From the NCBI GenBank assembly GCA_013140465.1, contig JABFST010000261.1, positions 1 through 30,844 of the forward strand: a stretch of 30,844 bases of DNA, in the 5' to 3' direction. The position numbers and the translations under genes are program-made. The DNA comes from Methylococcaceae bacterium (lineage in GTDB: Bacteria > Pseudomonadota > Gammaproteobacteria > Methylococcales > Methylomonadaceae). Every line of letters begins with the position of its first letter. Position 1 is the first letter of the stretch. This document shows, piece by piece, positions 1 through 8,239 of this stretch. Below the pieces are notes generated by a model. The model did no database searches. It was not told where the DNA came from and saw only the letters and a program-made list of their open reading frames with translations.

Positions 1-122
1 ATTGTAAGGTGATATGCGGTTTTGTTGTAGGGTGAGGGGGTTTTTAGGTGGGTTGCGCTGTCGAGACTGTGAAAGAATTGTAACTATTCAGAGCGACTTC
101 TAATAAGTCAAATTTACCGTAG

Positions 123-199
123 GCTGAGCGGAGTCGAAGTCGGTTTGTTCGCTTCGACTCCGCTCAGCGAACGGCTGTTCCGCTCAGCGAACGGCTGTT
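123..199. repeat. Inverted repeat plus 20-bp tandem duplication (repeat family B)
   Basis: GCTGAGCGGAGTCGAAG (123-139) is perfectly complementary to 152-168, with a 12-base loop. The right arm runs into a 20-bp unit at 160-179 that is repeated exactly at 180-199. The same core recurs at 13043-13163. It looks like a dispersed REP-like element with a short tandem expansion; no coding function is seen. Confidence 0.85.
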
Positions 200-249
200 G
201 TGCCCCGGATGCTGAATAGTTACAAAGAATTAAGGTAAGCTTGGTCATC

Positions 250-277
250 GGAGTGAAAAAACATGTTTTTTCACTCC
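250..277. repeat. 28-bp perfect palindrome
   Basis: The 28 bases form an uninterrupted palindrome: GGAGTG and an A-run on the left, ACATGT at the centre, a T-run and CACTCC on the right. The outer bases resemble the ends (CTGGAGTG) of repeat family A nearby. It could be a bidirectional terminator, a protein-binding site or a collapsed repeat copy. Which of these is not decidable from sequence. Confidence 0.8.
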
Positions 278-375
278 AGTCTCTACTTAAAACAAAGGCT
301 TACGAAAAGAAAAAGCACCTTTTTGTGGGTATTTGAAATACTTTCACAGTCTCTGTCGCTTTACCCTTGCTACGG

Positions 376-444
376 GCTGGAGTAAAACGGCTTTAGACGT
401 TTTACGCGGCGGCACGGCAATGTCTAAAGCCATTGCACTCCAGC
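376..444. repeat. Dispersed palindromic element, family A, copy 1
   Basis: Two 26-base arms (376-401 and 419-444) are near-perfect inverted repeats with the core GGCTTTAGACGTT and the tip GCTGGAGT. The spacer is 17 bases. Related copies lie at 3085-3150, 20788-20862 and 21915-22090, all intergenic. It is the size of a REP or small MITE with no coding capacity. The short reading frames crossing it are by-products of the repeat. Confidence 0.85.
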
Positions 445-497
445 GTGGCGTATTAGCGCAGCGCAATACAACGAGCGGGAACGAGAAAGTGACAGGC

Positions 498-529
498 AAA
501 AAAAAGGCGACCCGAAGGCCGCCTTTTTT
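498..529 (-). terminator. Rho-independent terminator of the secreted-protein gene
   Basis: A stem AAGGCGACC / GGCCGCCTT (one mismatch) with a CGAA tetraloop lies 22 bases past the stop codon of the minus-strand gene ending at 551. It is flanked by an A-run on the left and a T-run on the right, so it could work in both directions. Confidence 0.8.
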
Positions 530-550
530 AGCTACTGCTAAGTTACAATC

Positions 551-2080
551 TTAGTGTGATTGGTACAGAGCAGAAGTCGTAACGGCTTGGATGTAGATGC
601 CGTCTTTTAAACGAGCAGCTAATGGTTTGCCGCCTTTAGTGAAGTTGCCGTCAAGAGCGTCATCACCGAAGTCGCCACGCGCTTCAATTCTTAATCTGCC
701 AGCAACGCCATCAGCATTGGTGCCAACAGTAAATGCAGCGTTTGCAGCTTGTGCAGCGGCATAGATGGCTTCAGTTGTAATTAAAGGGGTGCTAGCTTGT
801 GCGTTCAGTACCAATGGTAAGGCAACGCCAGGTGCTGGGCCAACTTTAACAGCTGATAATGGGAAGTCAACTTTAGCACCAGCATCGTTCCAAACAGTAA
901 AGTTTACTGGGCCAGATGTACCAGTTGGATTGGTGATGCGGAACAACTGTTTGTTGCCTGTGCCAGGAGTTACTACGAAATCAACACGGTCGCTAGAGCC
1001 GCTGAATTTTAACGTACCGCAAGTGTTCAGGTTGATTGGGCTAACAGTTGCATCAGTACCTGCTGTAGGAGTAATCAACACGTCATAGTTGCTGGCAACC
1101 ATTGCAACTGCGTTAGTAGTTGTAGCTCTTATAGTAGTGGCTAGAAAACCATTAGGTGCTGCGGCGAAAGTCCAAGTGCCTGATGTTTTGTTGGCGTCTA
1201 CAATAAAAGCATTGCCTTCCAAAGTGTTAAAGCTTAATGCACCTACAAGGCTACCTGTTGTTTTGATCGTAGTATTTGCGCCCATATAGGCTGTCAATGA
1301 AGCAGGAACAGCGCCTGTTGATGGTAAGTATACACCATTTTTGCGAGTGATTGTCAGGTCGAAAATATCAGAAAAAGTTGTGCTAGAGCCTAAGAAGTTT
1401 TTGGCGTTAGTAGCGTCAATTCTGTTGGCGTTGGTAGTTGAAGCAGCGCAAGATGCAGTAACACCCGATGTCCAAGTATACCAGTTGCCAGTTACAGGGC
1501 CAGATAATGGAGTGACTTGTGTGTTGGCATTGCCACCAAATTCATACAAAGCGTATTTAATGGTTTGGGTGTCTTTGGTTGTGGCTTTAACAGCATTTTT
1601 AGCAACGCCGCCATTAGTAAAAGCTGGACGGAAAACAAAACGGTCAGTGGGCAAAATACCAGCTGGTGTACCCGCAGTGACCTGTACGATGACATAGTTG
1701 TCACCTACGTTGCCACCTGATACCACGGTAAACGAAGGAGCTGGGCCAGCAGCAATAATGGGCGCATTATCTTTGTCCGTTAGTGTAAAGTCGCCAGCAC
1801 CATTTGTGCCACCAGACAATGCAGTTGCCAAGGTGGTGCCTGGGAAGTCAAAACGGATAAAGCGAATAGCCAATGAAGATACGCCAAAACCCGCAGTGAC
1901 TCTTACTTCAAGGGCTGCTTGTGCGTTGCTGATGCTAATGCCGCCGCTAGGTACAGTCACTTCTGATGCAAACGAAGGAGTAACGCCGTTTGCAGCTGTG
2001 TTTAAATCCACAACTGCATGCGATGCGCCAGAAAACGCACTGGCAATGGCCAGCACTAAAAGTTTTTTATTTAAAGACAT
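551..2080 (-). CDS. Secreted low-complexity protein, S-layer-like
   Basis: This 509-aa protein begins MSLNKKLLVLAIASAFSGASHA, a clear Sec signal peptide with likely cleavage after SHA. The start at 2080 is chosen because AAGGA lies 8-9 bases upstream and the signal peptide begins there; a longer in-frame start at 2152 would bury it. The mature part is rich in Ala, Thr, Gly, Val and Asn, with short beta-type stretches, only two Cys (CAAS, NTCGTL) and no transmembrane segment. The C-terminus (RLRIEARGDFGDDALDG ... GIYIQAV) is the most structured-looking part. The composition, size, long leader and strong terminator resemble highly expressed surface-layer or cell-surface proteins of gammaproteobacteria. 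No catalytic motif is visible. The function is inferred from style only. A secreted adhesin or matrix protein is an alternative. Confidence 0.8.
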   Translation of the reverse strand: MSLNKKLLVLAIASAFSGASHAVVDLNTAANGVTPSFASEVTVPSGGISISNAQAALEVRVTAGFGVSSLAIRFIRFDFPGTTLATALSGGTNGAGDFTLTDKDNAPIIAAGPAPSFTVVSGGNVGDNYVIVQVTAGTPAGILPTDRFVFRPAFTNGGVAKNAVKATTKDTQTIKYALYEFGGNANTQVTPLSGPVTGNWYTWTSGVTASCAASTTNANRIDATNAKNFLGSSTTFSDIFDLTITRKNGVYLPSTGAVPASLTAYMGANTTIKTTGSLVGALSFNTLEGNAFIVDANKTSGTWTFAAAPNGFLATTIRATTTNAVAMVASNYDVLITPTAGTDATVSPINLNTCGTLKFSGSSDRVDFVVTPGTGNKQLFRITNPTGTSGPVNFTVWNDAGAKVDFPLSAVKVGPAPGVALPLVLNAQASTPLITTEAIYAAAQAANAAFTVGTNADGVAGRLRIEARGDFGDDALDGNFTKGGKPLAARLKDGIYIQAVTTSALYQSH

Positions 2081-2299
2081 AATTATTTCCTTAGCTAATT
2101 GAAATAACCCTTGTTGAGGGCATTGAAGGGGGTTCAAACTCTGAATGGACACTTTAACGGATTATTAAAAAATTGCAAGCCTTAAGTATGACAAGATCAT
2201 CTGAATTTCAATCCTCTACAACTAAAGCTATTTGAGACATTTAAAAATCAACCCTGTTGGTTCAGAGGCTGAAACCCTGTAATAAGAACAGGTGTCAAG

Positions 2300-2327
2300 A
2301 TTATAGCACCTGACATTAATAATACAA
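2300..2327 (-). promoter_or_regulatory. Candidate sigma-70 promoter of the secreted-protein gene
   Basis: On the minus strand a perfect TATAAT (-10, 2300-2305) is preceded by TTGTAT (-35, 2322-2327) with a 16-bp spacer. It would give a leader of about 210 nt before the start at 2080. The -35 matches the consensus in its first three bases only. Confidence 0.45.
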
Positions 2328-2597
2328 AAAAAAGGGTAGTCTAAGCGGCTAGACAGGGTGTTTTGTTGCTAGTGTGTGAATTATTACCGCTGCAAGTCTG
2401 CGGGTTCAGAGGTGTTGCACTGGCGTGTGCTGTGGCCCATAGTTAAGCAGTGCAGCGTTATTTCGGCAAGGAGGGGCTGGTGATGGCTTAGCCTGAGTTC
2501 GCTTGCGCTGTAGAAATGCTGGCTTAACTGAGGAAGGAGTGAGCCGCAACGGCTAATGCTGTTATGCGCTGTTTTTGCTGAGCGGGTGAGGCTAATT

Positions 2598-2626
2598 TTG
2601 TATTTTATTAAAACATCTTCTATATT
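2598..2626 (+). promoter_or_regulatory. Candidate promoter of the 102-aa gene
   Basis: TTGTAT (2598-2603), a 17-bp A+T-rich spacer and TATATT (2621-2626) lie about 48 bp before the start codon at 2674. The -10 matches five of six consensus positions; the -35 is weak. Confidence 0.4.
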
Positions 2627-2673
2627 AATGGTACTAGACTGAATATCTGCCTTGTGCGTGTAAGAGGAAGAAC

Positions 2674-2982
2674 ATGAACATCATTGACTTAAGAAAAAAT
2701 CTGCAAAGTTCGCCCGTTAGCCAAAACCTGTCAGACCGCCGTAGGGTGCCTTATGAGTACGGCTCAGCGGAATGGTTGGCGTATGTTATAGACAATCCTG
2801 TTGATTGCCCGCCGTTTAACCGCCGTAAGGAAGAACGCCGTGCCAGTGTGCGCCAGCTAGCCGAGGGGGGTTGTGCGCCTACCGCTGAGGCGCAGGCTAA
2901 GGGGAAAAGTTATTTGCGGATTTTTCTTAGCCCAGCTGAGAAAAAATTAATTGAGGACGTGTATTTAATGGATTTGGAGTAG
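2674..2982 (+). CDS. Small conserved-looking hypothetical protein, 102 aa
   Basis: I do not recognise this protein. The ATG at 2674 follows AAGAGGAAG, a good ribosome-binding site, and a plausible promoter lies just upstream, so it is probably expressed. It is hydrophilic, with no signal peptide or membrane segment. A basic Arg-rich stretch (LSDRRRVPYEYGSAEWLAYVI) is followed by a second basic patch (FNRRKEERRASVRQLAEG), and the C-terminal third (SYLRIFLSPAEKKLIEDVYLMDLE) looks helical. The two cysteines (DCPPF, GGCAP) are not arranged as a metal site. The protein stands alone between a divergent secreted-protein gene and a repeat block, so context gives no role. Nucleic-acid binding would fit the charge, but that is only a guess. 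Confidence 0.65.
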   Translation: MNIIDLRKNLQSSPVSQNLSDRRRVPYEYGSAEWLAYVIDNPVDCPPFNRRKEERRASVRQLAEGGCAPTAEAQAKGKSYLRIFLSPAEKKLIEDVYLMDLE

Positions 2983-3010
2983 CCTGATTGGCATCCGCCT
3001 TGCCGACGGT

Positions 3011-3054
3011 TTGCTGGAAACACCGCTTTTCGCATTCGCTTATATCGGCCTACA
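3011..3054. repeat. Diverged direct copy of the downstream repeat arm
   Basis: TTGCTGGAAACACCGCTTTTCGC (3011-3033; key part TGGAAACACCGCTTTTCGC) and the following GCTTAT...GGCCTACA (to 3054) align directly, with gaps, to the right arm of the palindrome at 3166-3288 (TTGCCGGAAAACGCCACTTTTCGC ... GCTTATTCCAGCCTACA). It is a partial third copy of the same unit. Confidence 0.6.
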
Positions 3055-3084
3055 GGGTTGTCAGGTATTAATGGGCGGGGGCAT

Positions 3085-3150
3085 GGCGTGCAATGGCTTT
3101 AGACATTGCCGTGCGTCGAGTAAAGCGTCTAAAGCCGTTTTGCTCCAGCA
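3085..3150. repeat. Dispersed palindromic element, family A, copy 2
   Basis: The left arm GTGCAATGGCTTTAGAC (3089 on) pairs with the right arm GCGTCTAAAGCCG...TGCTCCAGCA (3125-3150). The core TTTAGAC and the tip CTGGAG match copy 1 at 376-444. A short minus-strand reading frame across it is explained by the repeat. Confidence 0.8.
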
Positions 3151-3165
3151 AGATTTTTATAGAAA

Positions 3166-3288
3166 TGTAGGCCGGAATAAGGCCGTTTGAACGAGAGTGA
3201 AAACGGGCGTTTCCTGCGCGACTCGCCCACGATTTGCCGGAAAACGCCACTTTTCGCTATCTCTCAAAGCGGCTTATTCCAGCCTACA
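3166..3288. repeat. Long imperfect inverted repeat downstream of the SPOR gene
   Basis: The left arm starts TGTAGGCCGGAATAAG (3166) and the right arm ends CTTATTCCAGCCTACA (3288). The arms are about 50 bases each and stay alignable over most of their length, including GTGAAAACGGGCGTTT against its complement near 3236-3255. The right arm finishes a few bases from the stop codon of the SPOR gene, so transcripts of that gene would end in this hairpin. TGTAGG...GGAATAAG is typical of dispersed REP-like repeats. Confidence 0.75.
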
Positions 3289-3294
3289 AGGCGA

Positions 3295-4602
3295 TTAACG
3301 GTTGGCGACAGCGGTGCCCGTTAAGCGTTGGGATTTTTTTAGTTTGGCAAGGTAGCTGTTGGCTTGCTGTAGGCTTTGGAAGTTGCCCGCCCTGAGCTGG
3401 TAGCCTTGGGTTTTGCTGGCAAACACTTTAACAGGGATGCCTTTTTGCTGTAATTTTGCCGCTTTATTTTTGGCATCATTAAAGGTTTTATAGCTATTTA
3501 ATTGTACCGACCAAGACGCTGTAGGGCTTGGTTTTTTGGTTGTGCGGGTGCTTTTGGGCAGTGGTGTAAGCCGTGGCTGATTGTGGGGAGCTAGCCGTTT
3601 GGTGATGACAACAGGGCGCGGGCTGGATTTAGGGGTTTGCGCACGCTGTTTTGTGGTGTGTACAGTTGGTTTTTGCGGGGCTGCGGGGGCAGCGGTTGGT
3701 GCTGCAATAGGTGGTTCGGGGTTGGCGATGGTAGTAGCAGAGCTGCTTAATGGCGGCGGTATGACTGCATTAGGGACGGGTTGGGGGGGCTGGGCGATGG
3801 CTGCTTTTTCGGACAAATTGCTCATGTCTTCTTCAAGGATGGACACCAATGCGGTGAGCTTTGAGAGCTTGGTTTGCGCATTGTAGAGCAGGGCTGCCAA
3901 GGCACTGCTGGCAATTAAGGCGACAATCGCTACGCCTAAGGCGGCGTAAGTTACTAGCTTGGTTTTGGGGGCGCCGTTGCCATAGTGGTTGGCGGGGCTT
4001 GCAGGTGAGTCGTTAGCTTTGGGTGGCAGTTCGTCTTTCTCATCAACGAATAACGGGGTGTCGTCTGTGTGCGTGGGGGTGAATGCGGAAAACAGGTCTG
4101 CGCTGTCGTCGGCTATTGGGTCGTTTGGGCTTGCCGCTGGCGTGGGTGTTTGCGTGTCGGGTACGTCAAGGTAGTGTGGTTCGGGCTGTTGGAGATGGGG
4201 TTCGTTAGCCGCTGCAAAGCCTGTTTCTTCCAGCAATAGGTCTATCGCATCGTGTTCAGTGATTTGGGTGTCGTCGGTTTCTGTGCTGGGGGTTTCCGGC
4301 GTAATTGCGCCTACATTCGCCCATTGGTCGGTATACAAGTCGTCGTCACCTAGGTCTATAGCGTCAACAGCATGTTCACCTAACGTATCCACTGCTTCTT
4401 TCTGTGCGTCAGCGGTGTTAAAATCAGTGTGCGCCAGCAAGCTGTCGATGATTTCATCATCGTCATGGAAATGCCCTAATGGTTCTGGATGTGGGTCTTT
4501 TTCGTCCCAAATCTTGTCTAGGTCGGCTAAAATAAAATCATCTTCCTGGCTATTAAAGTCTGCGGTAAAGCCATTCCGTTTAAATTTTTGTTTTTTGGTC
4601 AT
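3295..4602 (-). CDS. Membrane-anchored SPOR-domain protein
   Basis: The 435-aa protein has three parts. Residues 1-215 are an acidic, Asp/Glu/Thr/Pro-rich cytoplasmic region (for example DDFILADLDKIWDEKD and HFHDDDEIIDSLLAH). One transmembrane helix follows at about 216-240 (LVTYAALGVAIVALIASSAL), then a short coiled-coil-like stretch and a Pro/Ala-rich periplasmic linker. The last 75 residues (ASWSVQLNSYKTFNDAKNKAAKL ... YQLRAGNFQSLQQANSYLAKL) are a SPOR domain, which binds denuded septal peptidoglycan. The layout is like DedD/FtsN-type division proteins but with a much longer N-terminus. The start is taken at MTKKQKFKRNG (4602); neither it nor the upstream ATG at 4638 has a clear ribosome-binding site. 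It is monocistronic and ends in the large hairpin at 3166-3288. A role in cell division or envelope maintenance is inferred from the domain. Confidence 0.85.
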   Translation of the reverse strand: MTKKQKFKRNGFTADFNSQEDDFILADLDKIWDEKDPHPEPLGHFHDDDEIIDSLLAHTDFNTADAQKEAVDTLGEHAVDAIDLGDDDLYTDQWANVGAITPETPSTETDDTQITEHDAIDLLLEETGFAAANEPHLQQPEPHYLDVPDTQTPTPAASPNDPIADDSADLFSAFTPTHTDDTPLFVDEKDELPPKANDSPASPANHYGNGAPKTKLVTYAALGVAIVALIASSALAALLYNAQTKLSKLTALVSILEEDMSNLSEKAAIAQPPQPVPNAVIPPPLSSSATTIANPEPPIAAPTAAPAAPQKPTVHTTKQRAQTPKSSPRPVVITKRLAPHNQPRLTPLPKSTRTTKKPSPTASWSVQLNSYKTFNDAKNKAAKLQQKGIPVKVFASKTQGYQLRAGNFQSLQQANSYLAKLKKSQRLTGTAVANR

Positions 4603-4851
4603 AATGGGATCGGTAAGTGCGGGCGTTTCCGCCCTCATGCGGGTTGTTAAAAAAGCTTAAGTGTCTACGGCTGGCAAAATTTAAAATTTAGGCTATGCTG
4701 TAAATATTGCTGTCTGTTTTGCTTGGTCGCTTATGCCTTAAGGGCATGGTGACGAAGATAATTGTCTATTTTAATCCCAATAAATCTTAATGTTCGTAAA
4801 GTTTATTGGTGATTGATGCTAAACTGCCCCAAAAACTTTCTTAAGATTACC

Positions 4852-5382
4852 ATGCAACTAGCCATTACTGTTTTAGGCAGCCATCAGATCAATTTTATTG
4901 GCGAAATATTGCCCGCAGTTCGGGATTGTAACTGCACTATTTTGGAAATAAGATCATCCCGTCTGGGCGTGTCTGCTGCCGCTTATTTGTTGGTCCAGGG
5001 CAATTGGAACCAAATTGCCAAGTTTGAGCATACGCTGGAAAACATCCAGAAGCGCTTGGAAATAAAAGTCCATTGCTTGCGGCCCGAATCTAAGGACAAG
5101 GATAAGGCCAAGGAATGCGTACCTTACTCGTTAGAGACCATCTCCCTAGACAAGGACAGCGTCGTTGAGTCTATCGCTTCCTTTTTGTTGGATCGCGATA
5201 TTGATATTGAAGAGATTACCGGCAGTTCTTATCAGGCGCCGTATATCCAAACCCCCGTGTTTTCGACAAAATTTGTCATTTTAATCCCTCCCCAGTTGCA
5301 TCTGCTCTCGCTTCGCGAAGAATTTTTAGATTTTTGCGACCAGTTGAACATCGATGCCATCCTTGAACCCATCAAGCGTTAG
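4852..5382 (+). CDS. gcvR: GcvR-like ACT-domain regulator
   Basis: The 176-aa protein has two ACT-type modules. The first covers about residues 1-80 (MQLAITVLGSHQINFIGEIL ... VQGNWNQIAKFEHTLENIQ) and the second about 95-170 (TISLDKDSVVESIASFLLDRDIDIEEI ... SLREEFLDFCDQLNID). Tandem ACT domains of this size without a catalytic domain are the GcvR family; in E. coli GcvR represses the glycine cleavage operon by binding GcvA. The gcvR-bcp order also occurs in other gammaproteobacteria. The start at 4852 is preferred because MQLAITVLG aligns with the usual family start; the reading frame is open upstream to 4813. bcp begins 8 bases after the stop, so the two are probably co-transcribed. No gcvA or gcvTHP is in the window, so the actual target is unknown. 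Confidence 0.82.
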   Translation: MQLAITVLGSHQINFIGEILPAVRDCNCTILEIRSSRLGVSAAAYLLVQGNWNQIAKFEHTLENIQKRLEIKVHCLRPESKDKDKAKECVPYSLETISLDKDSVVESIASFLLDRDIDIEEITGSSYQAPYIQTPVFSTKFVILIPPQLHLLSLREEFLDFCDQLNIDAILEPIKR

Positions 5383-5390
5383 GATTGTTT

Positions 5391-5864
5391 ATGGCTACTT
5401 TCGAGCTAGGCCAAAGTGTGGCTAATTTTTCTGCGTCGTCTACAGGCGGCAAAACCCTAGAGTTGGCTGATTATCAGGGCTGCTATGTGATCCTTTATTT
5501 TTATCCCAAAGACAACACCCCTGGCTGTACCCAAGAAGCCCAGGCTTTTCGGGATGCGTATGCCGAATTGACGGCGTTAAATGCCGTGGTTTTGGGCGTG
5601 TCCCGCGATAGTGTGCGTGTGCATGAAGGCTTTAAGTGCAAGCAAGACTTGCCGTTTGAACTGTTGGCGGATGAGGATGAAAGTGTTTGCCAGCTGTTTG
5701 ATGTGATAAAGCTAAAGAGTATGTATGGTCGTGAGGTGCGCGGCATAGAGCGCAGCACTTTTCTTATCGACCCGCAACAGGTATTGGTGGGTGTTTGGCG
5801 CAAAGTGAAAGTCAAAAACCACCTGCAAGAGGTATTGTCGGCATTGGTTGCCGCCCAGGCTTAA
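5391..5864 (+). CDS. bcp: Thioredoxin-dependent peroxiredoxin (Bcp/PrxQ type)
   Basis: The 157-aa cytoplasmic protein is the usual Bcp length and reduces hydroperoxides. The peroxidatic site is YFYPKDNTPGCTQEAQAFRD with Cys46; Pro and Thr of the TPGCT loop are conserved, and ERSTFLID further on gives the conserved Arg. The second Cys that many PrxQ proteins carry five residues after the first is replaced by Gln51 here. A more distant Cys (FKCKQ, SVCQLF or Cys31) or a 1-Cys mechanism would be needed. The ATG at 5391 has AGGA six bases upstream. It sits 8 bases after gcvR and 23 bases before the aldolase-like gene, probably one transcript. Confidence 0.9.
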   Translation: MATFELGQSVANFSASSTGGKTLELADYQGCYVILYFYPKDNTPGCTQEAQAFRDAYAELTALNAVVLGVSRDSVRVHEGFKCKQDLPFELLADEDESVCQLFDVIKLKSMYGREVRGIERSTFLIDPQQVLVGVWRKVKVKNHLQEVLSALVAAQA

Positions 5865-5887
5865 TCGGGTAGTGCGGCGATACGCGT

Positions 5888-6526
5888 ATGCAAGAACAAG
5901 AAGGGGTCATCAAATATCAGTTGTCGCATAGCCAGCAAGCGGTGGCTTGGCCTATGCCGCTAACGGAAATGAACGCATGGCGTGCCGTGATGTTCCGCTT
6001 GCAGCTGATAGGGCAAGATCCCGCGCGATATGATAACTTGGGTTTTGGCAATATTAGCCAGCGTGTGCCAGGAGGGCAGCAATTTATTGTTAGCGGCACG
6101 CAAACGGGACATTTGGCTTGGTTGGATTCCGACCAATTCAGCTGGGTGGTCGGTGCCGATCCTAGGCAAAATTTATTAGAATCCAAAGGCTCTATCAAGC
6201 CGTCTTCTGAAGCGCTGACCCATGCCAGCATTTATCAGCATGACCCGCAGATACAGGCGGTGATTCATGTCCACAGCCCCGAAATCTGGCGACACAGCCA
6301 CACCTTGGATTTGCCCCATACCACTGCCGACGTGCCTTACGGTACGGTCGCGATGGCTCTTGCCGTTGAGCAATTGTTGGCTAGCGGACGTTTGCAAGAA
6401 ACACCTGTGTTTACCATGTTAGGGCATGAAGACGGCGTGGTGGCGGTAGGTGCTAACCATCAACAGGCGGCTATGGTGTTGATCAAGTTTTTGGCTATGG
6501 CCTTGGCTATAGAGCAAGAGCGCTAA
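5888..6526 (+). CDS. Class II aldolase/adducin-family protein
   Basis: The 212-aa protein has the full set of class II aldolase signatures: LGFGNISQR (51-59), IVSGTQTG (67-74), PSSEALTHASIYQ (105-117) with Glu108 in the catalytic position, HVHSPEIWRHS (127-137) with two zinc-ligand His, and TMLGHEDGVVAVG (176-188) with the third His. Family members are zinc enzymes such as fuculose- or ribulose-phosphate aldolases and methylthioribulose-1-phosphate dehydratase. The substrate cannot be read from sequence. A role in sugar-phosphate metabolism of a C1-using cell would be speculation. No clear ribosome-binding site precedes the ATG, so translation may depend on the upstream bcp (23 bases away). 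It is the last gene of the gcvR-bcp group. Confidence 0.85.
   Translation: MQEQEGVIKYQLSHSQQAVAWPMPLTEMNAWRAVMFRLQLIGQDPARYDNLGFGNISQRVPGGQQFIVSGTQTGHLAWLDSDQFSWVVGADPRQNLLESKGSIKPSSEALTHASIYQHDPQIQAVIHVHSPEIWRHSHTLDLPHTTADVPYGTVAMALAVEQLLASGRLQETPVFTMLGHEDGVVAVGANHQQAAMVLIKFLAMALAIEQER

Positions 6527-8238
<1,712 letters not shown>

Positions 8239-8239
<1 letters not shown>

Larger units (their letters stand above)
2081..2673. other. Divergent intergenic region, 593 bp
   Basis: The gap lies between the minus-strand secreted-protein gene and the plus-strand gene at 2674. It carries candidate promoters for both (described separately). No reading frame with a ribosome-binding site was found in it, and no tRNA-like fold was noticed. 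The minus-strand leader from the candidate promoter to the start codon would be about 210 bases, long enough to hold regulatory structure, but no known riboswitch was recognised. Confidence 0.6.

Noticed and set aside
333..554. 73-codon plus-strand reading frame (contains AMSKAIALQRG)
   Set aside because: It is made mostly of the family A palindrome and the terminator; a similar peptide appears wherever that repeat occurs.
765..2102. Several plus-strand reading frames opposite the secreted-protein gene
   Set aside because: They are antisense to a gene with a signal peptide, ribosome-binding site and terminator, and look like compositional shadows.
3068..3250. 60-codon minus-strand reading frame
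   Set aside because: It lies wholly in the repeat block and shares the AMSKAIA peptide generated by family A.
4730..4760. Small palindrome (ATGCC / GGCAT) upstream of gcvR as an operator or terminator
   Set aside because: Only five paired bases around TTAAG, no T-run and no second copy; not supportable.
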